Assembly (NCBI RefSeq): GCF_035998675.1
Contig: NZ_DASYHI010000024.1
Coordinates: 62,001 to 126,000 of the forward strand
From: Telluribacter sp035998675
Lineage (GTDB): Bacteria; Bacteroidota; Bacteroidia; Cytophagales; Spirosomataceae
DNA length: 64,000 nt
Reading direction: 5' to 3'
The position numbers and the translations under genes are program-made. Under the pieces are notes generated by a model, which was not told the DNA's origin, did not search any database, and saw only the letters and a program-made list of their open reading frames with translations. Positions 41,730 to 50,234 of this stretch are shown here, one piece after another. Position 1 is the first letter of the stretch, and each line of letters starts with the position of its first letter.

Positions 41730-43292
41730 TTACTTTACCCCTACCTGAGCCGCCCACTGTTCATACTGCTGCCGTAGTTCGGCTACTTTGCCTGGATTGG
41801 TGGCTGCCAGGTTACGGGTTTCGGAGGGATCCTGCGCCAGGTTAAAGAGCTCCCACTTATTTTCGGGTTTGCCCGACACCAGTTTCCAGTTTCCCTTACG
41901 TACCGCGCGGTTGCCCTCGTGCTCCCAGTAGAGCGTACGCTCCTTCGTCAGATTCTTATTTTTCAAAACCGGTAGCAGCGACTGGCCGGGCAGGTCCTGA
42001 TCAGGCTTTTGTACTTTGGCTACATCCAGGCAGGTAGCCATCAGGTCTACTACGTGACCAACCTGCGACGTAATCTGTCCTTTTTGCTTCACTACGGCGG
42101 GCCAGTGTACGATTAGCGGTGTAGCTATTCCACCCTCGTGGGCCCAGCTTTTGTACTTACGGAACGGCGTGTTGGAGGCAAAAGCCCAGGATTTGTCGTA
42201 GGCTACGTACGAGCCGCGCTCGCCGATGGGTACCTTCGGGTCGTTGAATTTTTTACCATCAATGTTCTCGTGGCACCCGCCGTTATCTGACAGGAAAAAG
42301 ATAAGCGTATTGTCCAGCTGGCCGCTAGCTCTGAGCTGGCCGACCAGTTGGCCTATCCCCTGGTCCATGCGGTCAACCATGGCGGCGTATACAGCCATTT
42401 TCCGGCTCCACTCTTTTTTGTTAGCTACCTGCTCCCAGGCAGGAATGGCAGCGTCGCGCTCCGACAACTGATACGATTTATCAATAATGCCCAGGCGCTT
42501 CATGCGGGCGAAACGTTCCTGGTTCAATACGTCCCAGCCTTTGTCATAACGTCCTTCGTAGCGGGCTATGTCTTCCGGTAGGGCGTGCAGCGGCCAATGG
42601 GGAGCCGTATAAGCTACATACAGAAAGAATGGTTTCTCCTTTTGCTGCGTAAAATGATTTTTGAGAAAAGTCCGGGCGTAGTCGGTAATGGCGTCGGTCA
42701 TGTAGAAGCCCGTAGCGGGAGGAGTCCAGGGGCTGTCGTCAAGTACTATTTGCCGGATATTCTTTTCCTGCGGCAGGATTTCAAAGTAGCTGTTGGCGCC
42801 GCTGATCAGGCCGAAGTACCGGTCAAAACCGCGCTTACGGGGCCAGTGCTCGGGTTTTTCGCCCACGTGCCATTTACCGGCCATGTAGGTACTATAACCT
42901 TTTTCACGGAGCGCCTCAGCGATGGTAGTACTTTCGTTGAGGTACCCCTGGTAGGGGCCCGGCGCAGGAGTAGCGTTACCGGTCACTACCATGTGGCCCA
43001 TACCCGCCTGATGGGGGTACTTGCCCGTCAGCAGGGCAGCGCGGGTGGGACAGCAGCGGGCAGCGTTGTAAAACTGCCGGAACCGGAGACCATTCTGTGC
43101 GAGCGCGTCCAGATTTGGCGTCCGTATTTCGCCGCCGTAGCTTCCAATGTCCGAGTAGCCCATATCATCCGCCATAATGATGATGATATTAGGACGGGCG
43201 GGAGCCTGTTGTTTTTGAAATGAAAGGAAAATAGTTCCCGCCAGACTTACCAGCAGGGCTGCACCAAGTGCTACGTAGGGTTTAGGTACCAT
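41730..43292 (-). CDS. Arylsulfatase-type sulfatase, exported
   Basis: A 520-residue formylglycine-dependent sulfatase: N-terminal leader/anchor (LGAALLVSLAGTIFLSF), metal-binding NIIIIMADDMGYSDIGSYGG near residue 36, and the modification motif CCPTRAALLTG (C-x-P-x-R, about residues 79-89) in which Cys becomes formylglycine. Later, GKWHVGEKPEHWP and FFLSDNGGCHEN supply further active-site residues. It likely removes sulfate from a sulfated glycan or uronate polymer. Last gene of the kdgK-eda-sulfatase run (25-bp gap), suggesting a sulfated uronate-containing substrate. Confidence 0.92.
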   Translation of the reverse strand: MVPKPYVALGAALLVSLAGTIFLSFQKQQAPARPNIIIIMADDMGYSDIGSYGGEIRTPNLDALAQNGLRFRQFYNAARCCPTRAALLTGKYPHQAGMGHMVVTGNATPAPGPYQGYLNESTTIAEALREKGYSTYMAGKWHVGEKPEHWPRKRGFDRYFGLISGANSYFEILPQEKNIRQIVLDDSPWTPPATGFYMTDAITDYARTFLKNHFTQQKEKPFFLYVAYTAPHWPLHALPEDIARYEGRYDKGWDVLNQERFARMKRLGIIDKSYQLSERDAAIPAWEQVANKKEWSRKMAVYAAMVDRMDQGIGQLVGQLRASGQLDNTLIFFLSDNGGCHENIDGKKFNDPKVPIGERGSYVAYDKSWAFASNTPFRKYKSWAHEGGIATPLIVHWPAVVKQKGQITSQVGHVVDLMATCLDVAKVQKPDQDLPGQSLLPVLKNKNLTKERTLYWEHEGNRAVRKGNWKLVSGKPENKWELFNLAQDPSETRNLAATNPGKVAELRQQYEQWAAQVGVK

Positions 43293-43317
43293 AGGGTAAT
43301 TGGTGCAGCTAGTGGAA

Positions 43318-43986
43318 TTAAGACCTGATTTCTTTAACCAGCCGGATACTCTCCGCTACTTTATCGGTAATCCAGGCGTAGTTGCCGGCGGCGAGTACCT
43401 CCTTCGGGAACAGATTAGAACCCAGCCCCACGCAGTAGGCACCCGCTTCAAACCATTCCCGCAGGCTCTCCGGGGTAGGCTGTACGCCGCCGGTCACCAT
43501 CATGCGCAGGTGGGGCATCGGGCCGCGGGCGGCTTTCACAAAGCCCGGTCCTACTACGTCGCCCGGAAACACCTTCACTACCTCGGCTCCGGCCTGCTGC
43601 GCCTGGAAGATCTCCGTCAGCGTAGCAATACCCGGCAGCCAGGGAATACCGGCTTCCGCGCAAACCTTACCTACTTCGGGATTCATAAAAGGTGCCACGA
43701 TAAAATCGGCCCCGGCGTCAATAAACTTTTGGGCGGTGTCGGCATCGTAGATAGTACCTATACCCAACGCCATACCGGGCAGACTTTCCCGGGCGTAGCC
43801 CAGCAGCACCACAAAGGTATCGTAAGCGTTTTCGCCGCGGTTAGTAAATTCAAAAACGCGGGCACCCCCGTCGTAGCAGGCTTTCAGGACTTCTTTAACA
43901 ATACCCGAGTCGGCATGGTAGAAGAGGGGAACAATGCCCACTTCCTGCATGAGCGTCATGATGGTATTTTTATCAATAGATGCCAT
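43318..43986 (-). CDS. eda: KDPG/KHG aldolase (2-keto-3-deoxy-6-phosphogluconate aldolase)
   Basis: Class I aldolase splitting KDPG to pyruvate and glyceraldehyde-3-phosphate, the last step of hexuronate breakdown. 222 residues; the catalytic Glu lies near residue 44 in GARVFEFTNRG, TIYDADTAQKFIDAGADFIV follows, and the Schiff-base Lys is in GAEVVKVFPGDVVGPGFVK near residue 135. The C-terminal phosphate site is MVTGGVQPTPES. It sits 36 bp after kdgK, so the two are co-transcribed. Confidence 0.95.
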   Translation of the reverse strand: MASIDKNTIMTLMQEVGIVPLFYHADSGIVKEVLKACYDGGARVFEFTNRGENAYDTFVVLLGYARESLPGMALGIGTIYDADTAQKFIDAGADFIVAPFMNPEVGKVCAEAGIPWLPGIATLTEIFQAQQAGAEVVKVFPGDVVGPGFVKAARGPMPHLRMMVTGGVQPTPESLREWFEAGAYCVGLGSNLFPKEVLAAGNYAWITDKVAESIRLVKEIRS

Positions 43987-44022
43987 AGAATCTTTATTTG
44001 CAGGATAAGTACCTGTTTGTAG

Positions 44023-45021
44023 CTATCGTTTAATCCGTCCGGAGGTATCTCCCTGGCGGATGGCCTCCACCTCGGCTTCGGTCGATACCAGCGCATCGCC
44101 TTCAATGGTATGCTTCAGGGCCGAGGCCGCCACGCCAAATTCCAGGGCGCGCTGCTCGTCGTTGAACGTAAGGAGGCCGTGGATAAGCCCGGCAATGAAC
44201 GCGTCGCCGCCACCCACACGGTCAATAATAGGATTTATCTCCACGTCTTCGGTTTCAAGTACCTTACTACCGTTCCACATGGACGCCCGCAGCAGGTTAT
44301 GACTGGCGCTGAGGGAGGTCCGGTGGGTGTCGACTACCCGGCTCACCTGCGGAAAAGCATTATGGAGACGCTGACACGACTCCTCGAAAGTGGCTCCCGG
44401 CTCAATACCGAAAATATCTTTAAATATAAACGGACTGCCTATCACCAGATCGGTACCGGCTGTCAGCTCGGGGAGTATGTCCGAAGGCTTTTTGCCGTAT
44501 TTCCACAAATTGGACCTATAAAATATATCACCGGACACGGTCAGCCCACGTCGGCGGGCAGCCTTAATTCCGTCCAGACAGGCATCGGCCGCCGCCTGCG
44601 ACAAGGCCGGGGTGATACCCGCCCAGTGAAACCAGGTTGCGTCTTTCAGGATGTGGCCCCAGTCAATTTCAGCCGGGTTGATTTCCGCAAAAGACGAAAA
44701 CTGGCGGTCGTACACAATCTGGCTGGGGCGCATGGCTACCCCGGTTTCGAGGAAGTAGACGGCAATGCGGTTACCGCCGTACAGCATGTGGGAAATATCT
44801 ACGCCGTGGAAGCGCAGGTACTGCGCCGCCGCCCTGCCTACGGGGCTATCGGGAAAGCGGGTGACGTGGGCGGTAGAGTGACCCCAGTAGGCCAGCGCCG
44901 AGGCGACATTGGCCTCACCACCGGCATAGGTAACGTTGAACTGCTGAGCTTGTTCGAAGCGGGCAAATCCGGGGGTACTTAACCGCATAAGTACCTCGCC
45001 GAATGTAATAATCTGAGCCAT
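44023..45021 (-). CDS. kdgK: 2-keto-3-deoxygluconate kinase (PfkB family)
   Basis: Phosphorylates KDG to KDPG. The 332-residue PfkB-family kinase has an N-terminal GEVLMRLSTPGFARFEQAQ, the substrate motif TYAGGEANVASALAYWG near residue 32, and the C-terminal ATP/anion hole RVGGGDAFIAGLIHGLL near residue 265 with the catalytic Asp. The frame is open to a TTG at 45039, but the ATG at 45021 (MAQIITFGEVLMRLS) is normal. Only 25 bp separate its start from a terminator hairpin that follows exuT, so its expression may depend on read-through. Confidence 0.93.
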   Translation of the reverse strand: MAQIITFGEVLMRLSTPGFARFEQAQQFNVTYAGGEANVASALAYWGHSTAHVTRFPDSPVGRAAAQYLRFHGVDISHMLYGGNRIAVYFLETGVAMRPSQIVYDRQFSSFAEINPAEIDWGHILKDATWFHWAGITPALSQAAADACLDGIKAARRRGLTVSGDIFYRSNLWKYGKKPSDILPELTAGTDLVIGSPFIFKDIFGIEPGATFEESCQRLHNAFPQVSRVVDTHRTSLSASHNLLRASMWNGSKVLETEDVEINPIIDRVGGGDAFIAGLIHGLLTFNDEQRALEFGVAASALKHTIEGDALVSTEAEVEAIRQGDTSGRIKR

Positions 45022-45040
45022 TAGATACGTAATATGCAAA

Positions 45041-45070
45041 ATAAAAAGGCTCCCCTGACAGGGGAGCCTT
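45041..45070 (-). terminator. Terminator-like hairpin between exuT and kdgK
   Basis: AAGGCTCCCCTG and CAGGGGAGCCTT form a perfect 12-bp stem (45046-45057 with 45059-45070), a 1-base loop, followed on the minus strand by TTTTTAT. It lies only 14 bp after the exuT stop and 25 bp before the kdgK start. Confidence 0.85.
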
Positions 45071-45084
45071 CAATATACTACTAT

Positions 45085-46452
45085 TTATGCTATTTCACTT
45101 TTTTTGATAGGCTCCAAACGAGGCAGGATAAGCTGGATAATACCCAGCGCAAGCAGATAAGCCACGGAAGCAAATATAAAGAGTGGTAAGTACCCTACAT
45201 ACGCCACCACGATACCTGTTATAATACCAAACAAAGTACCACCGATAGCACCGGCCATACCACCGATACCGGTAGCGGAGGCCACCATGCTCTTAGGGAA
45301 CAGGTCGGAGCCAAAGGTGTAAAGGTTAGCCGACCAACCCTGGTGAGCTGAGGCGGCCAGCGCGATGAGAGCGATAGCTATATAAATATTATTAGTAAGA
45401 GAGGCAAAGAACGTAGGTACTACGCAGAGGGCGCAAATGAGCATGGTAGTCTTGCGGGCTTTGTTGAGCGACCAGCCCATCTGCATGAACTTTGTCGACA
45501 ACCAGCCAAAGAATATACTCCCTACATCTGAAACGAGGTATATCACCAGGAAGGGAATACCCACGGTTTTCAGGTCAAGCTTTTGATCCAGGGCCTCGTT
45601 GGTATTAAAAAAGTCAGGCAACCAGAAGAGGTAAAACCACCAGATAGGATCAGCCAGAAACTTACCTACCATCAACGCCCAGGTCTGGCGGTAGCTCAGC
45701 ATTTTGATCCAGGGAATCTTCTCCTGCGCCTGCTCCTCAGAAGCATCGCTGTTGATGTAGGTCAGCTCTTCTTTGCTCAGGTGCTTGTTCTCCTCGGGCT
45801 TACTGTACAGTACCCACCAGAATATCAGCAGAAAAGCACCCAGTACTCCTGTAATGAGGAAGGAAGCCCGCCAGCCGTAGGCCAGCGTCAGGAAGGGAAT
45901 GGTCAGGGCGGTTAATATAACGCCAATATTAGTACCGGCGTTGAAGATACCGTTGGCCAGGGAGCGTTCCTTCTTGGGAAACCATTCGGCAACGGTCTTG
46001 ATAGCCGCCGGGAAGTTGGAAGCTTCGCCAAGACCCAGTAGCCCCCGCATAAAGCGCAGCCCCATCAGCGAACCGACAAAGGCAGTACCTATGCCGGCCA
46101 GACTCCACAGAAATATGCCTATTGAGTAGCCTTTCTTGGTACCAATGCGGTCAATCAGCCAGCCAATCAGGATAAAGCCTAAGGCATACATCAGCTTGAA
46201 GGCCCCGTCTACATAGCCCATCTGGACCTTGAACTCTGCCACGGCAGCCTCCGTAAGTGGCTGATTGGCCGACAGGCCCAGCATATCTCTTTTAAAATTA
46301 TCATCAATAATAGTAAAGGAGAGTACCGTACGGTCCACGTAATTGACAACCGTAGCAAAAAACAAGAGCGCCACGATACGCCAGCGGTAGTTACCGACGG
46401 GCTTGGGGACCTGCGGGTTCGCAGCAGGGGTAATGACAGGCTTGGTAATCAT
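45085..46452 (-). CDS. exuT: MFS hexuronate transporter (ACS family)
   Basis: A 455-residue, 12-helix major facilitator of the anion:cation symporter family, which includes E. coli ExuT, UxuT-like and glucarate carriers. Diagnostic segments: RWRIVALLFFATVVNYVDRT near residue 23, GWLIDRIGTKKGYSIG (MFS loop 2-3), GLRFMRGLLGLGEASNFPAA and KFLADPIWWFYLFWLPDFFN. The context between uxaC and kdgK supports uptake of glucuronate or galacturonate across the inner membrane. It is followed by a terminator-like hairpin. Confidence 0.9.
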   Translation of the reverse strand: MITKPVITPAANPQVPKPVGNYRWRIVALLFFATVVNYVDRTVLSFTIIDDNFKRDMLGLSANQPLTEAAVAEFKVQMGYVDGAFKLMYALGFILIGWLIDRIGTKKGYSIGIFLWSLAGIGTAFVGSLMGLRFMRGLLGLGEASNFPAAIKTVAEWFPKKERSLANGIFNAGTNIGVILTALTIPFLTLAYGWRASFLITGVLGAFLLIFWWVLYSKPEENKHLSKEELTYINSDASEEQAQEKIPWIKMLSYRQTWALMVGKFLADPIWWFYLFWLPDFFNTNEALDQKLDLKTVGIPFLVIYLVSDVGSIFFGWLSTKFMQMGWSLNKARKTTMLICALCVVPTFFASLTNNIYIAIALIALAASAHQGWSANLYTFGSDLFPKSMVASATGIGGMAGAIGGTLFGIITGIVVAYVGYLPLFIFASVAYLLALGIIQLILPRLEPIKKSEIA

Positions 46453-46535
46453 GCGGGAAACAGTAAAAGGTTATAAAATCACTACAAAAGGCCGGGTGAA
46501 CGGCTGGTAGTGTAGCTGAATTTAGTTTCAGGAAA

Positions 46536-46556
46536 GCGGACAGCCGGGCAGTCCGC
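46536..46556. repeat. Palindromic hairpin upstream of exuT
   Basis: GCGGAC/GTCCGC with a 9-base spacer containing CCGGG, in the 161-bp spacer between uxaC and exuT. There is no T tract. It resembles the GGACTGTC palindrome at 35471. Confidence 0.4.
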
Positions 46557-46613
46557 TCCTAATAGTCGTGCAAGCAATTTCTTTAATAAGCAGCCAACAG
46601 CGCCTACCTACCC

Positions 46614-48041
46614 TCAGAAGCCAAAGTAATTCCTGGCGTTGTTGTAGCTGATGTCCTGCACCAGCTTGCCCAGCCAGGGCAGGTCGTTGGGTAGCTCCCC
46701 GTTCTCCACATCATTGCCAATAAGATTGCAAAGAATACGGCGGAAGTACTCGTGGCGCGGATACGACAGGAAGCTGCGTGAGTCGGTGAGCATACCTACA
46801 AAGCGGCTTAACAGGCCCATATTCGACAGGGCGTTTATCTGGCGCTCCATGCCGTCCTTTTGGTCCAGGAACCACCAGCCCGAGCCAAACTGAATTTTAC
46901 CCGCTACGCTGCCATCGTTGAAGTTACCCACCATAGTAGCGATCACTTCGTTGTCACATGGGTTCAGGTTGTAGATAATTGTTTTAGCCAGTTCGTCGGT
47001 GGAATCCAGCTTGTCCATAAAGCGGGTCAGAGCCTGCGCCTGGCTGAAGTCGCCGATAGAGTCCCAGCCGGTATCCGGGCCAAGCAGGCGCGTCATGCGG
47101 GAGTTGTTGTTGCGCAGAGCGCCAAGGTGGTACTGCTGGGTCCAGCCACTGGCGGCATCCCACTGGGCCAGCCAGTACAGCATCGCCGACTTGAACATGC
47201 GGGACTCCGCCGGAGTAGGTACTTCACCCGCCAGTACCTTTTGGAAGATAGCAACTACCGTAGCTTCATCGAAATCGTCGGCGTATACCTGCTCCAGACC
47301 GTGGTCGGAGAGGCGGCAGCCCATGGCATCGAAGTACGCGTGCCGACTGCGCAGCGCCTGTAGGTACTCGTCGAGCGCCTGAATAGTACCTCCGGCCGAA
47401 GCCGCCAGTTTGGCTACGTACTCAGCAAAGGCCCCAGGCTGGTCAATGAGCAGCATGGCCTTGTCGGCCCGGAAGGTAGGTAGTACTTGTATGTCAAATT
47501 CTTCGTCGCGGAGTTGCTGATGCGCCTCAAGCGCGTCAATGGGGTCATCGGTAGTGCATACCACTTCCACGTTCATCCGGCGCAGCAGGTTCCGTACGCT
47601 GTATTCGGGTTGTTTCAGCTTGGCCGAACACTCGTCATAAATTTCACGGGCGGTATCTTTATTCAGTAAAATATCAATGTCAAAGTACCGTAGCAGCTCC
47701 AGGTGGGTCCAGTGGTACAGCGGGTTGCGCATGGTATAAGGTACCGTTTCGGCCCACTTTTCAAATTTTTCCCAGTCGCTGGCATCACCGGTACAGTACC
47801 GCTCAGGTACCCCGTTGGTACGCATAGCCCGCCATTTGTAATGGTCGCCGTACAGCCACACCTGCGTCAGGTTATCGAATTGTGTATCGTTAAGGATCTG
47901 CTCGGGCGACAGGTGACAGTGGTAGTCAATTATCGGCATTGTGCTGGCGTACTGGTGGTACAGTTGCCGGGCTGTTTCGGTACGAAGCAGGAAATCTTCG
48001 GTAAGGAAGGTCTTCTGTGCGGTGTGTTGAAGGACAAGCAT
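46614..48041 (-). CDS. uxaC: Glucuronate (hexuronate) isomerase
   Basis: Isomerises glucuronate to fructuronate and galacturonate to tagaturonate. The 475-residue amidohydrolase-fold protein has the metal-binding HxH of the family in MPIIDYHCHLSPEQI near residue 35, LYGDHYKWRAMRTNGV, VCTTDDPIDALEAH and FGSGWWFLDQKDGMERQ near the C terminus, followed by LTDSRSFLSYPRHEYFRRIL. Length matches E. coli UxaC (470). It lies 42 bp after uxuA in the same direction. Confidence 0.96.
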   Translation of the reverse strand: MLVLQHTAQKTFLTEDFLLRTETARQLYHQYASTMPIIDYHCHLSPEQILNDTQFDNLTQVWLYGDHYKWRAMRTNGVPERYCTGDASDWEKFEKWAETVPYTMRNPLYHWTHLELLRYFDIDILLNKDTAREIYDECSAKLKQPEYSVRNLLRRMNVEVVCTTDDPIDALEAHQQLRDEEFDIQVLPTFRADKAMLLIDQPGAFAEYVAKLAASAGGTIQALDEYLQALRSRHAYFDAMGCRLSDHGLEQVYADDFDEATVVAIFQKVLAGEVPTPAESRMFKSAMLYWLAQWDAASGWTQQYHLGALRNNNSRMTRLLGPDTGWDSIGDFSQAQALTRFMDKLDSTDELAKTIIYNLNPCDNEVIATMVGNFNDGSVAGKIQFGSGWWFLDQKDGMERQINALSNMGLLSRFVGMLTDSRSFLSYPRHEYFRRILCNLIGNDVENGELPNDLPWLGKLVQDISYNNARNYFGF

Positions 48042-48083
48042 CGAATATCTTGTTTAATCTTGTTTTAGTATTGGATTTAAAGG

Positions 48084-49277
48084 CTATATAACGCCCGATT
48101 TTTCTATTCCCATTTCCAGGCCTCTCAGCTCAGCCAGTCCCCGCAGGCGGCCAATTGCGGTATAGCCGGGGTTAATCTTTTTGACGGCGGTGAGGTCGTC
48201 GAGCATGCGGTGGCCGTGGTCGGGCCGGAAGGGCATGCGCAGGTCGCTCCGCCCGTCCTTCTGCCGACGCTTCTGCTCCTTCAGGAGCGCCTTCATAACG
48301 CCATACATGTCTACGTCGCCCGTCAGGTGGTCGGCTTCGTAGAAGCTGCCGTCGGCTTCCCGGCGGGTAGCCCGCAGGTGAATAAAATGCACCCTATCGG
48401 CCAGTCGTTCGGCCATACCTACCAGGTCGTTGTCGGCGAGTACGCCGTACGAGCCGGTGCAGAAGCAAATGCCGTTGGCGGGTATATCGCAGGCCTTCAG
48501 GAGCTGCTGCGCGTCCTGCTCGGTACTTACTACCCGCGGCAGGCCCATAATAGGGTACGGCGGGTCGTCGGGGTGGATGGAAAGCCGTACACCTGCTTCG
48601 GCGGCTACCGGCGCTATTTCCTGTACAAACAGATACAGGTGCTCGCGCAGTCTGGCGTCATCTATGTCTTTGTAGGTATCAAGTACCTCCCTGAATTCTT
48701 CAATGGTAAAGCTTTCCTCGGAGCCGGGGAGTCCGGCTATAATGTTACGGGTAAGCTTATGTACCTGCTCGTCGGTAGCGCCGTCCAGCCACTGCCGGGC
48801 CCTCTGCTTCTGTTCGTCATTGTACTCCTGCTCCGCGCCCCTCCGCTTCAGTATATACAGCTCAAAGGCGGCAAAATGGGTAGCATCAAAACGCAGGCCG
48901 GTGGAGCCGTCGGGCATGGGGGCATTCAGGTCGGTGCGGGTCCAGTCCAGTACGGGCATGAAGTTGTAGCAGACGGTATCAATGCCGCTCCGGCCCAGGT
49001 TCAGCAGGGTTTCTTTGTAGTTATCAATATACTCCTGAAAGCCCTCGGTGCGGGTTTTAATCGCCTCGTGTACGGGTACACTTTCCACCACCGACCACGC
49101 TAATCCGGCGGCTTCTATGGTGGCTTTTCGTTTTTGTATTTCTTCTACGCTCCACACCACACCATTGGGCAGGTGGTGAAGCGCCGTTACGATACCCGTA
49201 GCACCGGCCTGCCGTACATCCGGCAGCGATACCGGGTCGTTCGGGCCAAACCAGCGCCAGGTCTGTTCAAGAGCCAT
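48084..49277 (-). CDS. uxuA: Mannonate dehydratase
   Basis: Dehydrates mannonate to 2-keto-3-deoxygluconate. The 397-residue TIM-barrel metal enzyme shows the family start LEQTWRWFGPNDPVSLPDVR, GATGIVTALHHLPNG, CYNFMPVLDWTRTDLNAPMP, RLSIHPDDPPYPIMGLPRVV with metal ligands, and the C-terminal FRPDHGHRMLDDL. First of the uxuA-uxaC-exuT run. The mannonate-forming UxuB is missing from the window. A 72-bp gap separates it from the ECF sigma factor gene upstream. Confidence 0.96.
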   Translation of the reverse strand: MALEQTWRWFGPNDPVSLPDVRQAGATGIVTALHHLPNGVVWSVEEIQKRKATIEAAGLAWSVVESVPVHEAIKTRTEGFQEYIDNYKETLLNLGRSGIDTVCYNFMPVLDWTRTDLNAPMPDGSTGLRFDATHFAAFELYILKRRGAEQEYNDEQKQRARQWLDGATDEQVHKLTRNIIAGLPGSEESFTIEEFREVLDTYKDIDDARLREHLYLFVQEIAPVAAEAGVRLSIHPDDPPYPIMGLPRVVSTEQDAQQLLKACDIPANGICFCTGSYGVLADNDLVGMAERLADRVHFIHLRATRREADGSFYEADHLTGDVDMYGVMKALLKEQKRRQKDGRSDLRMPFRPDHGHRMLDDLTAVKKINPGYTAIGRLRGLAELRGLEMGIEKSGVI

Positions 49278-49349
49278 TCAAAAAGTAGTTCAATTACCAA
49301 AAAATGTATTATCAGAAAGAAGACGACATTCCCGCTCCTTTACCCGCAC

Positions 49350-49958
49350 TCAGGCCACCAAGCGGTTTTCGGGTACGCGCTCACGCAGTACCTTCAGGGC
49401 ACGGCCCATCTGGGTTTCCACGGTCTTGACCGATATCTGCAGGCGTTCGGCAATTTCGCGGTAGCGCAGGCCTTCTTCGCGGCTGAGCCGGAATATCACC
49501 TGACACTGCCGGGGCAGGTCACTGATACAGCCTTCCACCCGGTCGTAGAATTCATTGAACACCACCTCTTCCATGGGAGTATGATGGTCGGCGTGGGCCA
49601 TGCTCCACTGCACCGAGTCCAGCGAGTCGCGCTCACGGCAGCGGTACGAGCGCAGCTTAAGGTAGTCGAGCGCCTGGTTGCGTACCGCCCGGTACATGTA
49701 CGCTTCGAAAGAGGTATGTACCTCAATCTGCTCCCGGTTTTTCCAGAGCTTTACAAATACATCCGAAACTACTTCTTCGGCGATTTCCCGTACCACTACC
49801 ACCCGCATGGCGTAGGTACACAAGGAGCGGTAATGGCGAGTAAATAACTCGCGGAAAGCGGTATAATCGCCCTCCCGGACGACTTTACCGAACAGGACCT
49901 CCATACCACCGGACCGGCGTGAGGCAAAAGGGGCTGAGGTAACAGCAGTGATTTCCAT
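49350..49958 (-). CDS. ECF-type RNA polymerase sigma-70 factor
   Basis: A 202-residue sigma factor: region 2 (AFRELFTRHYRSLCTYAMRV, then AEEVVSDVFVKLWKNREQIE, SFEAYMYRAVRNQALDYLK) and region 4 with helix-turn-helix LPRQCQVIFRLSREEGLRYR, EIAERLQISVKTVETQMGRAL, as in the Bacteroidetes expansion group normally linked to FecR anti-sigma factors. No fecR-like gene lies next to it. It is oriented with, and 72 bp upstream of, uxuA. It may drive the hexuronate genes or be unrelated. The start at 49958 gives 18 extra residues; the ATG at 49904 is an alternative. Confidence 0.9.
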   Translation of the reverse strand: MEITAVTSAPFASRRSGGMEVLFGKVVREGDYTAFRELFTRHYRSLCTYAMRVVVVREIAEEVVSDVFVKLWKNREQIEVHTSFEAYMYRAVRNQALDYLKLRSYRCRERDSLDSVQWSMAHADHHTPMEEVVFNEFYDRVEGCISDLPRQCQVIFRLSREEGLRYREIAERLQISVKTVETQMGRALKVLRERVPENRLVA

Positions 49959-50107
49959 GGTACTTGTGTGAGGTAAGGAAATTGTAATTTTTTATGAAAA
50001 CGATTGATTGATTCAATAGGACTATTACCTATAATCTTATGGAGTTTACAGAGGAAACCGTTGTAATACAAAAAAACTTCTTGAAAAAAAGCAATAAATC
50101 TACGCAA

Positions 50108-50128
50108 CCGTTCCCGGGACCGTTCCCG
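50108..50128. promoter_or_regulatory. Candidate operator: two CCGTTCCCG direct repeats around a TTCCCGGGA palindrome
   Basis: CCGTTCCCG occurs at 50108-50116 and 50120-50128 (period 12), and the junction contains the palindrome TCCCGGGA. It lies in the divergent spacer between the sigma factor and lacI-type genes, about 107 bp upstream of the latter. LacI-type operators are short palindromes with central CG, so this is a plausible autoregulatory site, by inference only. Confidence 0.35.
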
Positions 50129-50234
50129 AAAGCCGGTCTTTTTCCGGGAAATTTTATAATTTTGAAAATATGGTGCGGAAGAAGAGTAGTTAGTAGAGCA
50201 AATAATATACGGGAATAATTGTATTTTTCAAGTA

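Noticed and set aside
41730..45021. A polysaccharide utilisation locus around the sulfatase
   Set aside because: There is no SusC/SusD pair, glycoside hydrolase or lyase beside it; the only lyase is 36 kb away. It is better described as a uronate catabolic operon with a sulfatase.
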